64,000 bases of DNA, from NCBI RefSeq assembly GCF_024295805.1, contig NZ_JANCLX010000027.1:34573-98572 (forward strand), in the 5' to 3' direction. The translations under genes and the position numbers were made by a program. The notes beneath the pieces were generated by a model. That model saw nothing but the letters and a program-made list of their open reading frames with translations. It had not been told where the DNA came from and did not search any database. Below are positions 16,886 to 25,430 of the stretch, one piece after another (the first letter of the stretch is position 1; every line of letters begins with the position of its first letter). The DNA is from Streptomyces cucumeris. GTDB lineage: Bacteria; Actinomycetota; Actinomycetes; Streptomycetales; Streptomycetaceae.

Positions 16886-18427
16886 TCAGACCCGGCCCGC
16901 GGGCAGCTTCCCGCGCCCGAACAGCTTCCGTTCACCGTGGAGGGCGAACGGTGTGGTCCGCAGATCGGCGATCCGTATCCCGAAGATCTTCAACTGGAGC
17001 ATCAGCTCGGTCTTCAGGTCGTAGCCCGCGCTCAGCGCCCACGCCGGAGCGCCGCCACCGGTGCCCGCCGCGGCGCGTCCGGTGAGATACACCGACAGGT
17101 CCCCGCCCACACCGGCGGTGTCGTACAGGAACACCTCGGCGTGTGCGCCGACACGGGCCGTCGCGGTGGCCGCGCCCTGGACCCGGGGAGTACCGCCCTT
17201 GGTCCGCTGATCCGCCTCGCGCAGCGCGCGCCAGCCGTTCTCCCGGTCGTACCGGGCGCCCACGGCGAACGAGCCGGTGGTGCGCTGGTCGGCGTCGAGC
17301 ACGATGCGGCCGCCGGCGGTGAAGCGGTAGTTGAACGTCACCTCGGTGCTCACCACGACCGGAATCGGGCCCACCCAGAAGACATGACGGCCGGTCACCG
17401 CCGCCAGCGGCACCGAGGCCTTGCCGGTGTCCGCGGTGCCCCGTACCTTTCCGTGCACCTGCCAGCCGTAGCTGTAGGAGCCGCCGAGGCCGACGGCCGC
17501 CCGCTGCGGCAGCAGACTGAGCCCGCCGCGCCGGTCGTACTGGAAGATCAGCTCGGGCCGGAAGGTGATGTCCCCGGCCAGCCGGGCGGGCGACCTGTCG
17601 GTTGCCTGCACCCCCTTGGGCAGGGGCACGTTGACGCCCAGGCGCAGGGCGCCCAGCCCCTTCGCCGCGGCGGACGGAAGGGGTCCGTGCGGGGCGGTGC
17701 GGGCCGCGCGGGAACCGAGCTGGGTGTGTGCGCCGCTGTCGGAGGCCGACGGGGCCGGGGTCGGTGAGGCATCACCGGCCGGGACCTCGCTCGCACCGGC
17801 GGACGGCGTCGGGCTCGTCCCCTGCGACGGCGCCGTGGCACCGCCACCGTCCTCCGCGCCGGGGCCGCCGCCCTCGGACGGCTTGCGCACGGTGACACCG
17901 GAGGAGAGCGGTTTGACGCTGAGCTCATCGCCGCGCAACGCCGTGCGGCGGTTCACCTTCTGATCGCCGAGCAGCTCCGAGAGGGTGGCGGGCGCGGTGG
18001 TGACCCGCACCTCGCCGTCCTGCGAGCCGGTGACGGTGCGCACCTTGAACAGCGCGCCCGCCGGGGCCTTCCGGCTCGGCGCCGCGGCGATGACGTCGCC
18101 CGAGCGTACGGACTTGCCACCGGATGCCTTGAGCACCGCCCGCTTCCCGGCGGCGTCGTACGACGACAGCTTCACGGCGACCGACCGGTTCGGACCGGTG
18201 GGCGTCCCCGAGGGCTTGGCGACCACGGCACCGCCCTCCGATGCGGCGGCCGCGTCATCGGCACCGGACACGGTGTCCGGGCCGGGGGAGCCGGTGGCTC
18301 GTGTCCCGGACGCGCCGGGGCCGGAGTCCGGGGAGTCCGAGAGGAGCGAGTAACCGCCGAGGGCGGCGGGGACCAGCACGCCGAGAGCGGCGGCGGGCAC
18401 CGCGATGCGGCGCCAGGAAACAGCCAT
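16886..18427 (-). CDS. Large exported protein of unknown function
   Basis: A 513-aa protein with an N-terminal signal peptide or anchor (VSWRRIAVPAAALGVLVPAALGGYSLL). Residues 30-65 are a Gly/Ser/Ala-rich linker. Residues 65-175 form a region with an AVLKASGGKSVRSGDVIAAAPS stretch. A second low-complexity Pro/Ser/Thr linker follows (residues 175-235). The last 270 residues are rich in beta strands and Tyr/Phe/Arg and end near KLFGRGKLPAGRV. I do not recognise a family. The ATG at 18425-18427 has GGA upstream at about six bases. It is divergent from the PucR regulator. A cell-surface or extracellular role is likely. Confidence 0.6.
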   Translation of the reverse strand: MAVSWRRIAVPAAALGVLVPAALGGYSLLSDSPDSGPGASGTRATGSPGPDTVSGADDAAAASEGGAVVAKPSGTPTGPNRSVAVKLSSYDAAGKRAVLKASGGKSVRSGDVIAAAPSRKAPAGALFKVRTVTGSQDGEVRVTTAPATLSELLGDQKVNRRTALRGDELSVKPLSSGVTVRKPSEGGGPGAEDGGGATAPSQGTSPTPSAGASEVPAGDASPTPAPSASDSGAHTQLGSRAARTAPHGPLPSAAAKGLGALRLGVNVPLPKGVQATDRSPARLAGDITFRPELIFQYDRRGGLSLLPQRAAVGLGGSYSYGWQVHGKVRGTADTGKASVPLAAVTGRHVFWVGPIPVVVSTEVTFNYRFTAGGRIVLDADQRTTGSFAVGARYDRENGWRALREADQRTKGGTPRVQGAATATARVGAHAEVFLYDTAGVGGDLSVYLTGRAAAGTGGGAPAWALSAGYDLKTELMLQLKIFGIRIADLRTTPFALHGERKLFGRGKLPAGRV

Positions 18428-18610
18428 GGGAGTCCTTGGGGATGACCGATGAGGGGACGGCAGGGCCGCGGACCACACCCCCGGCGGATCCTGACAACCC
18501 GGAAGTTATCCAAGATCGAACATCTGTAGGGGTTCGGGCGGCTTCCTCGTAGCATGGCGGCGAATGATCACTTCTGCCATGGAGAAAGACACCGACTCGG
18601 GAGGGGACGG

Positions 18611-19864
18611 GTGGAGGGTTCCACAACGGTGCCGGAGGCCGTCGCCGCGCTGCACGCCCGGATCGGCGCGCTCACCGACGAGGTCATCGCCGCCCTCCGC
18701 GGCCAACTCCCCTCCTATGCCGCGCTTCCGCCGGAGGGCATCCGGCCGCGGGTGACCATGGCGATCCGCAACGGCCTGGCGGTGGTGCAGCGCTGGGCCG
18801 ACGAGGAGCAGCGGTCACCGCGGGGCGGGGTGCGCGACGGCGGCCGGTCCCACGACCTCCCCGCCGGATACCTGGACGAGGTCGCCGCCCTGGCCCGGGT
18901 GCTTCCGGTGGAGGACGTGCTCTCGGCGTACCGCATCGGATCGGACGTCGTCTGGCGGTGTTTCGGGGAGGAGATGGCGGCCCGGCACGCCACCGCCGAG
19001 GAACTGCTGCCGATCGCGGAGACATTGCGGGCCTGGGCCAGCGCCACCACACTGCGCATCGTCCGCAGCTGCCACACCGCGGCCCGGCGGGACATCACCA
19101 CCGACCGGCGGAACTCCGCCCTGGTCCGGGCCCTGCTCCTGGGCGAGGCGCGCTGGGACGATCCGGATGACCCGGACGCCGTGGACGGCCAGGGCACCGA
19201 CGGGACGACCTGTGACCGGAGCGCACTGCGCCTGCCGTTCCGCGCACGCCTGCCCGTCTCCGGCTCCGGGCGCCCCGCCCCCGCGGCCGCCTCCGAGCAC
19301 GAGGTCCTGGCCCGCGCGGTCGAACTGCTGGGTCCCTGGCTCGCGCGTGACGCAGTCGGCGGCCCCCTGGTGACGACCGTCGACGGGGACGCCGCCGGGC
19401 TGCTGACCGCGCGCCCCGACGGACTGTGCCGGGGCCTGGTGGTGGGCGTGGGCGCCCCGGCCGCCCGTACCGCCCTCGCCACCGAGTTCACCCGTGCCAC
19501 CCAGGCGCTGCGCGCCGCGGTCGACTCCGGCTTCGTGGGGACCTTCACCCGCGAGGAACTGGGCCTGCGGGCCACGGTCGTGGCGATGCCCGCGATCGGC
19601 GCCCAGCTGGTGGGACTCCGGCTGGAACCACTGGCCGAACGCGGCGAGGACGGCGCCCAGTTGGAGGAGGCGGCGGCCGCTTACCTCCGTCAGGGCATGC
19701 GCCTGGAGGCCGCCGCCCGCAGCCTCTACGTCCACCCCAACACCCTGCGCAACCGGCTCCGGCGGTTCGAGGAGCTCACCGGAACCCATCTGCGCGATCC
19801 GGCCGACCTGGCCGAGGTGTGGTGGGCGCTGGCCCACCGCCGCATCCACGGCCCGGCGGACTGA
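18611..19864 (+). CDS. PucR-family helix-turn-helix regulator
   Basis: A 417-aa regulator. The C-terminus (about 355-410) is the PucR-type HTH_30: YLRQGMRLEAAARSLYVHPNTLRNRLRRFEELTG. The middle contains a GGDEF-like/sensor region (DGLCRGLVVGVGAPAARTALATEF) typical of the group, and the N-terminal 150 residues are helical (RsbRD-like). The GTG at 18611 is preceded by GGAGGGG at good distance; an earlier ATG at 18554 lacks a site. It faces away from the exported-protein gene and lies upstream of the convergent nucleotidyltransferase gene. The regulated gene is not evident. Confidence 0.8.
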   Translation: MEGSTTVPEAVAALHARIGALTDEVIAALRGQLPSYAALPPEGIRPRVTMAIRNGLAVVQRWADEEQRSPRGGVRDGGRSHDLPAGYLDEVAALARVLPVEDVLSAYRIGSDVVWRCFGEEMAARHATAEELLPIAETLRAWASATTLRIVRSCHTAARRDITTDRRNSALVRALLLGEARWDDPDDPDAVDGQGTDGTTCDRSALRLPFRARLPVSGSGRPAPAAASEHEVLARAVELLGPWLARDAVGGPLVTTVDGDAAGLLTARPDGLCRGLVVGVGAPAARTALATEFTRATQALRAAVDSGFVGTFTREELGLRATVVAMPAIGAQLVGLRLEPLAERGEDGAQLEEAAAAYLRQGMRLEAAARSLYVHPNTLRNRLRRFEELTGTHLRDPADLAEVWWALAHRRIHGPAD

Positions 19865-19880
19865 TCCCCCGGCGCGGCGG

Positions 19881-20681
19881 TCAGGCCCCGGCCGCCCGCG
19901 CCGCCTCTTCGACGCGTTCCCGGACCCAGCCCAGAAAGGCCCGGACATCGGCGTCCGGGAGGGCGACCGCGAAGGCGCGGGGGCGTTCGAAGCTGTGCAC
20001 CGCGGCGTCGACCAGTGGCCGGAACCGCTCCTCGGCCGCGGCGATCTCCCGCGCCGCGGTGCGCTTGGCCACCCAGCGGCCGGTGCGGCAGAACACCACG
20101 GCCCGGCAGCCGTTGAGCACCCGGTTGTCCGCGAGGTGTCCCTCGCCGCCACTGTGCTCGACGACCGACGCGCGGACGGCGGCGAGCACGTCCCGGCGAT
20201 CCGGTGTGGCGACCAGGTCCCGTGCGGGGCCGCCGAGGAGGGGGAGCCCGGTGTGGTGGGCGATGGACCGGTCGATGACGTACCAGAAGGCGAGGGACCG
20301 CGCCGGGTCGGTGTCGGCCCGGTCCGGCAGCGACGGGCCGGTGTTCAGATCGAGCAGATATCCCGCCTCCCCGGAGGGCCGACGGGCGAAGTCCGCTCCG
20401 TAGACGACCAGTTCCAGTCCGGCCGCGGGACAGGGCAGCGCGGGGTGGGCGAGGGTGTCGGCCAGGTCGTGCGGGGCCGAGCCGGGCAGGGACGGCTCCA
20501 CCACGACCGTCAGATCGATGTCACTGCGTCCGTGCCGGTAGTCCCCGAGCGCCAGGGACCCGACCGCGAGGACACCGGCCAGGTGGTCCCCGCACACCGC
20601 GCGTGTGCGCCGGAGGAGCTCCTGAAGGTAGGAGTGGAGTTCGGTGGGGAGGGACCGCGGCGGTCCGGATGCCGGGGTCAT
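19881..20681 (-). CDS. Nucleotidyltransferase (aminoglycoside adenylyltransferase-like)
   Basis: A 266-aa protein with the nucleotidyltransferase motif near residue 40: VGSLALGDYRHGRSDIDLTVVV, where the two Asp of DID should bind metal. A helical C-terminal part with NRVLNGCRAVVFCRTGRW resembles the DUF4111 domain of ANT(3'')/AadA-type enzymes. It would transfer AMP to a hydroxyl, possibly on an aminoglycoside. Resistance activity cannot be inferred from sequence alone, as many such proteins are uncharacterised. Its ATG overlaps the stop of the MarR gene (20678-20681), so both form an operon under the MarR regulator. Confidence 0.75.
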   Translation of the reverse strand: MTPASGPPRSLPTELHSYLQELLRRTRAVCGDHLAGVLAVGSLALGDYRHGRSDIDLTVVVEPSLPGSAPHDLADTLAHPALPCPAAGLELVVYGADFARRPSGEAGYLLDLNTGPSLPDRADTDPARSLAFWYVIDRSIAHHTGLPLLGGPARDLVATPDRRDVLAAVRASVVEHSGGEGHLADNRVLNGCRAVVFCRTGRWVAKRTAAREIAAAEERFRPLVDAAVHSFERPRAFAVALPDADVRAFLGWVRERVEEAARAAGA

Positions 20682-21220
20682 CCGCCCGGCCGCTCCGTGT
20701 CCGGCTCGGCGGCCCGGGTGGCGGCCCGTACGAGGTTCTGCTCCAGACGTTCCAGGGTGGCGAGGGCGTCCGCGCGTTCGCCGTCCGAGAGACCGGCGGC
20801 CGAGATCTCCTCGAGTTGGCTCCAGACCCGCTCCACCTCCTGGCGCAGCGCGTGGCTGGCTGTCGTGGGCTCGATGAGCGAGGCGCGCTTGTCGGTGGGG
20901 GAGGGCCGGCGGCGCACGAAACCGGCCTGTTCCAGGCGGCGGACGGTGCGGGTCATGGTGGCGGCGTCGGAGTCCATCAGGCGCACCAGGTCGATCTGAC
21001 GCTGGGGGCCCAGTTCCCAGAGGTGCATCATGACCAGCTCCTGGCCCGGATGGAGACCGATGCGGCGCAGCAGTTGTCCCGCGAACATGCGGTGCAGCCG
21101 GGCCAGCCGGAAGATCGCGTGGCTGATCGGTCCGCCGCCGGCCGCGCCGGGAACCGGCACGGTCGCTTCCCGTTCCGTCACCCCGGAACCCTGCCCGGCG
21201 TCAGGTGTGGACTGGGCCAT
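20678..21220 (-). CDS. MarR-family transcriptional regulator
   Basis: A 180-aa winged-helix regulator. The core is LGPQRQIDLVRLMDSDAATMTRTVRRLEQAGFVRRRPSPTDKRAS, a complete MarR helix-turn-helix and wing (DKR). N-terminal helices (HAIFRLARLHRMFAGQLLRRIGLHPGQE) form the dimer. The start is the ATG at 21218-21220 with GGGGAAGAG upstream; the frame extends to 21298. An ACAG-6-CTGT inverted repeat at 21244-21257, upstream of the start, may be its operator. It is co-transcribed with the nucleotidyltransferase. Confidence 0.88.
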   Translation of the reverse strand: MAQSTPDAGQGSGVTEREATVPVPGAAGGGPISHAIFRLARLHRMFAGQLLRRIGLHPGQELVMMHLWELGPQRQIDLVRLMDSDAATMTRTVRRLEQAGFVRRRPSPTDKRASLIEPTTASHALRQEVERVWSQLEEISAAGLSDGERADALATLERLEQNLVRAATRAAEPDTERPGG

Positions 21221-21301
21221 CTCTTCCCCACTCTCCTGTCTGGACAGCCGAAACTGTACCCGTGAGCCGCCCGTGGCCGCGTCGATCGCGTGGCGCATCG
21301 G

Positions 21302-22909
21302 TCAGGCGAGGGTGACGAGGTCGCGGTAGTCCTCGCTCCACAGGTCCTCGTCCGCGTCCGGCAGGAGCAGGACGCGATCGGGCCGCAGCGCGTCGATGGC
21401 ACCCTCGTCGTGAGTGACCATCACGATGGCGCCCGGGTAGGAGCCGACCGCGGTCAGGACCTCGGCCCGGGAAGCGGGATCGAGGTTGTTGGTCGGCTCG
21501 TCCAGCAGCAGGACGTTGGCCCCGGAGTGCACCAGAGAGGCCAGCGCCAGCCGTGCCTTCTCCCCGCCGGAAAGCACCCCCGCGGGCGTGTCGGCATCGT
21601 CCCCGGAGAACAGGAACGCGCCCAGCACCTGCCGCACTTCGCCCTCGGTGAGGTGCGGGGCGGCATCGGCCAGGTTGCGCAGGACGGATCGGTCCGGGCG
21701 CAGGGTGTCGTGTTCCTGCGCGAAATAGCCCAGCCGCAGCCCGTGCCCGTGCACCACATGTCCCGCGTCCGGCCGCTGCTCGCCCGCCAGGAGGCGCAGC
21801 AGTGTGGTCTTGCCCGCCCCGTTGAGCCCGAGGACGACCAGCCGGCTGCCCCGGTCCACGGCCAGATCGACCCCGGACAGGACCTGGTGCCCGCCATAGG
21901 ATTTGGTCACACCGGCCGCGCCCAGCGGGATCCGTCCGCACGGCCGCGGTTCGGGCAGCCGGATCCTGGCGACCCGCTCCGTCCTGTGTGCCGGTTCCAG
22001 ATCGGCCAGCATGCGATCGGCGCGCCGCGTCATGCTCCGGGCCATGACCGCGGTCGCCGAGCGGGCCTTCATCTTGTCCGCCTGCGCGTGCAGGGCGGCG
22101 GCCTTGCGCTCGGCTCCGGCCCGTTCCCGGGCACGCCGCCGTTCGTCCGCCTCCCGCTGGGTGAGATAGGCGCTCCAGCCCGTGTTGTGGATATCGATCG
22201 CCGCCCGCGTGGCGTCCAGGTGGAACACCCGGTTGACGACATCGGCGAGCAGCGAGGTGTCATGGCTGATCACCACGAGACCGCCCCGGTGGTTCAGGAG
22301 GAAGGCCCGCAGCCAGCCGACGGAGTCGGCGTCGAGGTGGTTGGTCGGCTCGTCCAGGAGCAGGGTGCCGCCGTCCTGGCCGGAGAGCAGGATCCGCGCC
22401 AGCTCCACCCGGCGCCGCTGGCCGCCGGACAGTGTGCCCACCGGCTCGCCCATGACCCGGTCGGGCAGCCCGAGACCGGCCGCGACCCGGGCGGCCCCGG
22501 CCTCCGCCGCATATCCGCCACCGGCCTCGAACGCGGCCTCGGCCCGTGCGTAGTCGTTCATCGCCCGCTCCAGCGCGGCGGGATCCTCGGCCCCGGCCAT
22601 CGCGGCCTCCGCCGCGCGCAGCCGACGCAGTGCCCGGTCCAGACCCCGGGTGGACAGGATCCGGTCGGTGACGGTGACCGTCGGGTCGGCGGCCCGGGAG
22701 TCCTGGGCGAGAAGCCCGACCGGGCCGGTGTGCGTGATCGCCCCGCCAGCGGGGCGGGCCTGTCCCGCGAGGGCGGTCAGCAAGGTGGTCTTGCCCGCAC
22801 CATTGCGGCCGACCAGACCGATGCGGTCGCCGGGCGAGACGGTGAAGGAGAGGCCGGACAGCAGCAGGCGGGCGCCCGCGCGCAGCTCGACATCACGAAC
22901 GGCAATCAT
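21302..22909 (-). CDS. ABC-F ribosome-protection-type ATPase
   Basis: A 535-aa protein with two ATP-binding domains and no membrane segments, the ABC-F layout. Walker A motifs are VGRNGAGKTT (N-terminal) and LGLNGAGKTT (C-terminal); signature motifs are LSGGQRRRVELARILL and LSGGEKARLALASL; Walker B is LLLDEPTNHLD and LLLDEPTNNLD. The charged linker between domains (about residues 225-310; ERRRARERAGAERKAAALHAQADKMK) is the P-site tRNA interaction motif region. Antibiotic-resistance ABC-F proteins displace drugs from the ribosome; some act in other roles. The gene has a 7-codon upstream ORF and a putative stress promoter, which favours a drug-inducible role. The ATG at 22907-22909 has GGAG nine bases upstream. 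Confidence 0.88.
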   Translation of the reverse strand: MIAVRDVELRAGARLLLSGLSFTVSPGDRIGLVGRNGAGKTTLLTALAGQARPAGGAITHTGPVGLLAQDSRAADPTVTVTDRILSTRGLDRALRRLRAAEAAMAGAEDPAALERAMNDYARAEAAFEAGGGYAAEAGAARVAAGLGLPDRVMGEPVGTLSGGQRRRVELARILLSGQDGGTLLLDEPTNHLDADSVGWLRAFLLNHRGGLVVISHDTSLLADVVNRVFHLDATRAAIDIHNTGWSAYLTQREADERRRARERAGAERKAAALHAQADKMKARSATAVMARSMTRRADRMLADLEPAHRTERVARIRLPEPRPCGRIPLGAAGVTKSYGGHQVLSGVDLAVDRGSRLVVLGLNGAGKTTLLRLLAGEQRPDAGHVVHGHGLRLGYFAQEHDTLRPDRSVLRNLADAAPHLTEGEVRQVLGAFLFSGDDADTPAGVLSGGEKARLALASLVHSGANVLLLDEPTNNLDPASRAEVLTAVGSYPGAIVMVTHDEGAIDALRPDRVLLLPDADEDLWSEDYRDLVTLA

Positions 22910-22967
22910 GGAAGAACGCTCCGAAACAGCGAAAGGACACACTTCTGGCGTGGAAGCGGGTCCTCGG

Positions 22968-22991
22968 CTAGGAAATTCGGGGCGTCGACAT
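22968..22991 (-). CDS. Seven-codon upstream ORF of the ABC-F gene
   Basis: ATG TCG ACG CCC CGA ATT TCC TAG, giving the peptide MSTPRIS. It begins exactly where transcription should start from the -10 box at 22998-23003, so it would be leaderless, and it ends 58 bases before the ABC-F start. Leader peptides of this kind stall ribosomes in other ABC-F genes; here the role is inferred. Confidence 0.45.
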   Translation of the reverse strand: MSTPRIS

Positions 22992-22997
22992 GGGGTC

Positions 22998-23034
22998 ACC
23001 GTAACGGGCCGCCCGCGGCGACCGCATCCGATTT
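22998..23034 (-). promoter_or_regulatory. Putative WblC(WhiB7)-type promoter of the ABC-F gene
   Basis: Read on the minus strand: AAAT (23034-23031), three bases, ATGCGG as a weak -35 (23027-23022), 18 bases, then TACGGT (-10, 23003-22998). An AT-rich block three bases upstream of the -35 is the pattern reported for WhiB7/WblC-activated resistance promoters. The start point would fall at 22991, the first base of the upstream ORF. Confidence 0.45.
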
Positions 23035-23141
23035 CTGCCGGGGGCCTGCGCACAAGCCCCCCGGGGCCGGTTCGCGGCGTGCGTGTGGAGGTATGACCGC
23101 ACCGCCCCCGGCACACCGTCCGGCCGTGACATGATCGGATC

Positions 23142-23972
23142 ATGGCCGAGGACACGGGATATCTGCTGGACAACCGCCAGGTCGAGGCGGGCACCCGCTT
23201 CGAGGCGCTGTCGGCCCTCTTCGACCCCTCGACGTTCCGGCACTTCGAGACGGTCGGTGTCGACGAGGGCTGGCAGTGCTGGGAGGTCGGGGCCGGCGGC
23301 CCCACGGTCCCCGGCTGGCTCGCCGGACGCGTCGGACCCGGCGGGCGGGTGCTCGCCACTGACATCGATGTGTCCTGGATCCGAGGGGCCACCGCCGAAG
23401 GAGTCGAGGTGCTCCGCCACGATGTCGCCCTCGACCCGCCCCCGCCCGGCCCCTTCGACCTGATCCACGCCCGCCTCGTCCTGGTCCACGTCACGGACCG
23501 CGACGCCGCGCTGCGCTCCATGGCCCGGGCGCTGCGTCCCGGTGGCTGGCTGCTGATCGAGGACGCCGACCCCGCTCTCCAGCCACATATCTGCCCCGAC
23601 GAGTACGGCCCGGAGCAGGAGTTGGCCAACCGGCTGCGCCGCGGAGTCCGCCAGTTGCTCGAGGGACGGGGCGCCGACCTCGCGTACGGACGGAAACTGC
23701 CGCGCCTGCTGCGCGAGACCGGCCTCGTGGAGGTCGAGGCCGACGCCTACTTCCCGGTCGCCTCGCCCCACTTGGACGTCCTGGAGGCGGCCACCGTCCA
23801 CCAGGTACGGGACAAGCTCATCGCCGCGGGTCTCGCCACGGACGAGGAGATCGAGCGACACCTCGCCCATATCGCGACAGGGCGGCTGGACCTCGCCACC
23901 GCACCGATGATCTCGGCCTGGGGCCGCCGGCCCCTCGAAGACGGCCCCGGCCGACGGCCCTCTGAGCGCTAG
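23142..23972 (+). CDS. Class I SAM-dependent methyltransferase
   Basis: A 276-aa methyltransferase opening YLLDNRQVEAGTRFEALSALFDP, a recurrent start among streptomycete methyltransferases. Motif I is WEVGAGGPTVPGWLAGRVGP, then LATDIDVSWI and, after that, PFDLIHARLVLVHV. It should use SAM to methylate a small molecule; substrate unknown. It is divergent from the ABC-F gene across 230 bases and could share its promoter region. The -10-like CATGAT lies six bases before the start, so the message may be leaderless. Its stop overlaps the convergent neighbour's stop by a few bases (23969-23972). Confidence 0.85.
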   Translation: MAEDTGYLLDNRQVEAGTRFEALSALFDPSTFRHFETVGVDEGWQCWEVGAGGPTVPGWLAGRVGPGGRVLATDIDVSWIRGATAEGVEVLRHDVALDPPPPGPFDLIHARLVLVHVTDRDAALRSMARALRPGGWLLIEDADPALQPHICPDEYGPEQELANRLRRGVRQLLEGRGADLAYGRKLPRLLRETGLVEVEADAYFPVASPHLDVLEAATVHQVRDKLIAAGLATDEEIERHLAHIATGRLDLATAPMISAWGRRPLEDGPGRRPSER

Positions 23973-24469
23973 GGGCCGGTTGTGCCACGGATCGCCTCGG
24001 CGGCCGACCGGGCGAACCCCGCCACGGTGCGCGGGCAACGCCACCGGGACTCCGGATCGGGGTCCTCACCCTGCTCGTCGAGGTCGTCCCATGTGTACTC
24101 CGCGCCCCGGCCGAGCAGCGACAGCAGCACGGGGAAGAGCTCCAACCGCATATCCAGGTCGCCGTCGTCACAGGGATGACTCCCATGACCGCAGCCGAGG
24201 TCCGCCGCGGCCGGGTCCGAGGCGACGGCCAGCAGCGCGTCCACGGTCCGGTCCGCCACCGCGGAATCCGCCGCCCATGTCGCATGGCCGGACATCAGGA
24301 CCAGGCCCAGCGTGAAGAACGCCGTCACATCCGGATCCCGGGGCACCGCGGCCCGCGCCCGGCCGAGCCGTTCCACACACCGCGACAAGGTCTCGTCGGG
24401 CTCCCCCGGGAAGTACCCCTCCCGTATCGAGTCCCAGTCCTCGATCAGCTGTTCCGCATCGGAGATCAT
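23969..24469 (-). CDS. Conserved hypothetical protein
   Basis: A 166-aa acidic, soluble protein with helix-rich composition: MISDAEQLIEDWDSIREGYFPGEPDE early, then LGRARAAVPRDPDVTAFFTLGLVLMSGHATWAAD, suggestive of an alpha-helical repeat-like fold. An LGCGHGSHPCDDGDLDMR stretch with Cys and His is notable. No family recognised. I took the ATG at 24467-24469, although the frame extends to 24547. It is convergent with the methyltransferase and overlaps its end by four bases. Confidence 0.55.
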   Translation of the reverse strand: MISDAEQLIEDWDSIREGYFPGEPDETLSRCVERLGRARAAVPRDPDVTAFFTLGLVLMSGHATWAADSAVADRTVDALLAVASDPAAADLGCGHGSHPCDDGDLDMRLELFPVLLSLLGRGAEYTWDDLDEQGEDPDPESRWRCPRTVAGFARSAAEAIRGTTGP

Positions 24470-24537
24470 GATCCGAACGACGATGGACCGGGCGTACCGG
24501 TTCCCCGTACGCCGGATCTTGCTGACAGAGTGAGGAG

Positions 24538-24789
24538 ATGAACGCACGCATGAAGCAGAGGCAGTGCCCGGACTGCGGATCGACCGAGGTCTTCCCCATC
24601 GACCTCCACCGGAACCAGGGGGGAGCGATCTGGGTCATGCTCTGGGACACCTACGGGCGCAAGCGCATCGATCTCACCACACTCGCCTGTGCCGACTGCG
24701 GATTGATACGCCAGTACGCGGCCGACGACGCGAAGAGCCGCAATCACCTGGCACGGGCCCTGATCCGCCCCTCGGACGACCCCCGCTGA
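24538..24789 (+). CDS. Small zinc-ribbon protein
   Basis: An 83-aa protein with two CxxC pairs: CPDCGSTE near residue 10 and CADCGLIRQY near residue 51. These should bind one zinc ion as a ribbon. The middle has GAIWVMLWDTYGRKRIDL. A GAGGAG site sits directly before the ATG at 24538, so the spacing is very short; the ATG at 24550 is an alternative start. No partner is evident; it could bind nucleic acid or protein. Confidence 0.6.
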   Translation: MNARMKQRQCPDCGSTEVFPIDLHRNQGGAIWVMLWDTYGRKRIDLTTLACADCGLIRQYAADDAKSRNHLARALIRPSDDPR

Positions 24790-24799
24790 GCCGTCTTCG

Positions 24800-25270
24800 T
24801 CACAGGTCCACGCCGGACGCCAGACGCCGGCCCACGGCGTTGTAGACATTGACGGTCGCGTCCGACCTCGACTCCTTCCAGTCCGCGTACGCCCACGCCA
24901 GAGCGCTCGCCGGTGACTCGTCCACGCTCCCGTCCATGGCGTTGCCCGGCTGGGGGCTGTCGGTGAGATCCGTAGCGATATGGACGTCCCCGTCCTTACT
25001 GAAGATGATCCCGACAACGGCGGTGACATGTCGGGCGAGCTTCCTCTGCTCGGGCGTCCCCTTGGTGGCCAGACGGACACGGAACTCACGGGCCTGCTCC
25101 AGCGCCTCGTCATGATGGTCGATACGCGGCATGTCGGCTGTGGGGACCTCATCCTCGGCGGACGATCCGAAGGGCGTAAGCCCCGTTACCCCGAGGGCGA
25201 GGGCGACCGTCAACGCCACGAGCGCCGCCAGGGCAGCAGCCGTCCACGTCCGGAGTCTGTGCTGAGCCAT
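24800..25270 (-). CDS. Exported or membrane-anchored hypothetical protein
   Basis: A 156-aa protein with one N-terminal hydrophobic segment (WTAAALAALVALTVALALGVTGL), a signal peptide or anchor. The exposed part is acidic, with a REFRVRLATKGTPEQRKLARHV stretch and ending VYNAVGRRLASGVDL. No family recognised. It is convergent with the zinc-ribbon gene and starts about 160 bases from the end of the two-TM isochorismatase-like gene on the same strand. Confidence 0.55.
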   Translation of the reverse strand: MAQHRLRTWTAAALAALVALTVALALGVTGLTPFGSSAEDEVPTADMPRIDHHDEALEQAREFRVRLATKGTPEQRKLARHVTAVVGIIFSKDGDVHIATDLTDSPQPGNAMDGSVDESPASALAWAYADWKESRSDATVNVYNAVGRRLASGVDL

Positions 25271-25430
25271 TCGCGTTCCATTCCACTCATCGATGTCCGA
25301 CGCAGCGCGAGTGTAGGAACGCCCTCACGGGCCGGCCGGAGTAGGCACTACTCAGCTGCGGGAGTCGAGCGACCGGGTTGCTTCGGTTGTCCGCGCCGCG
25401 ATGAAGAGACGCTTGCGCTGGGCGCCGCCG

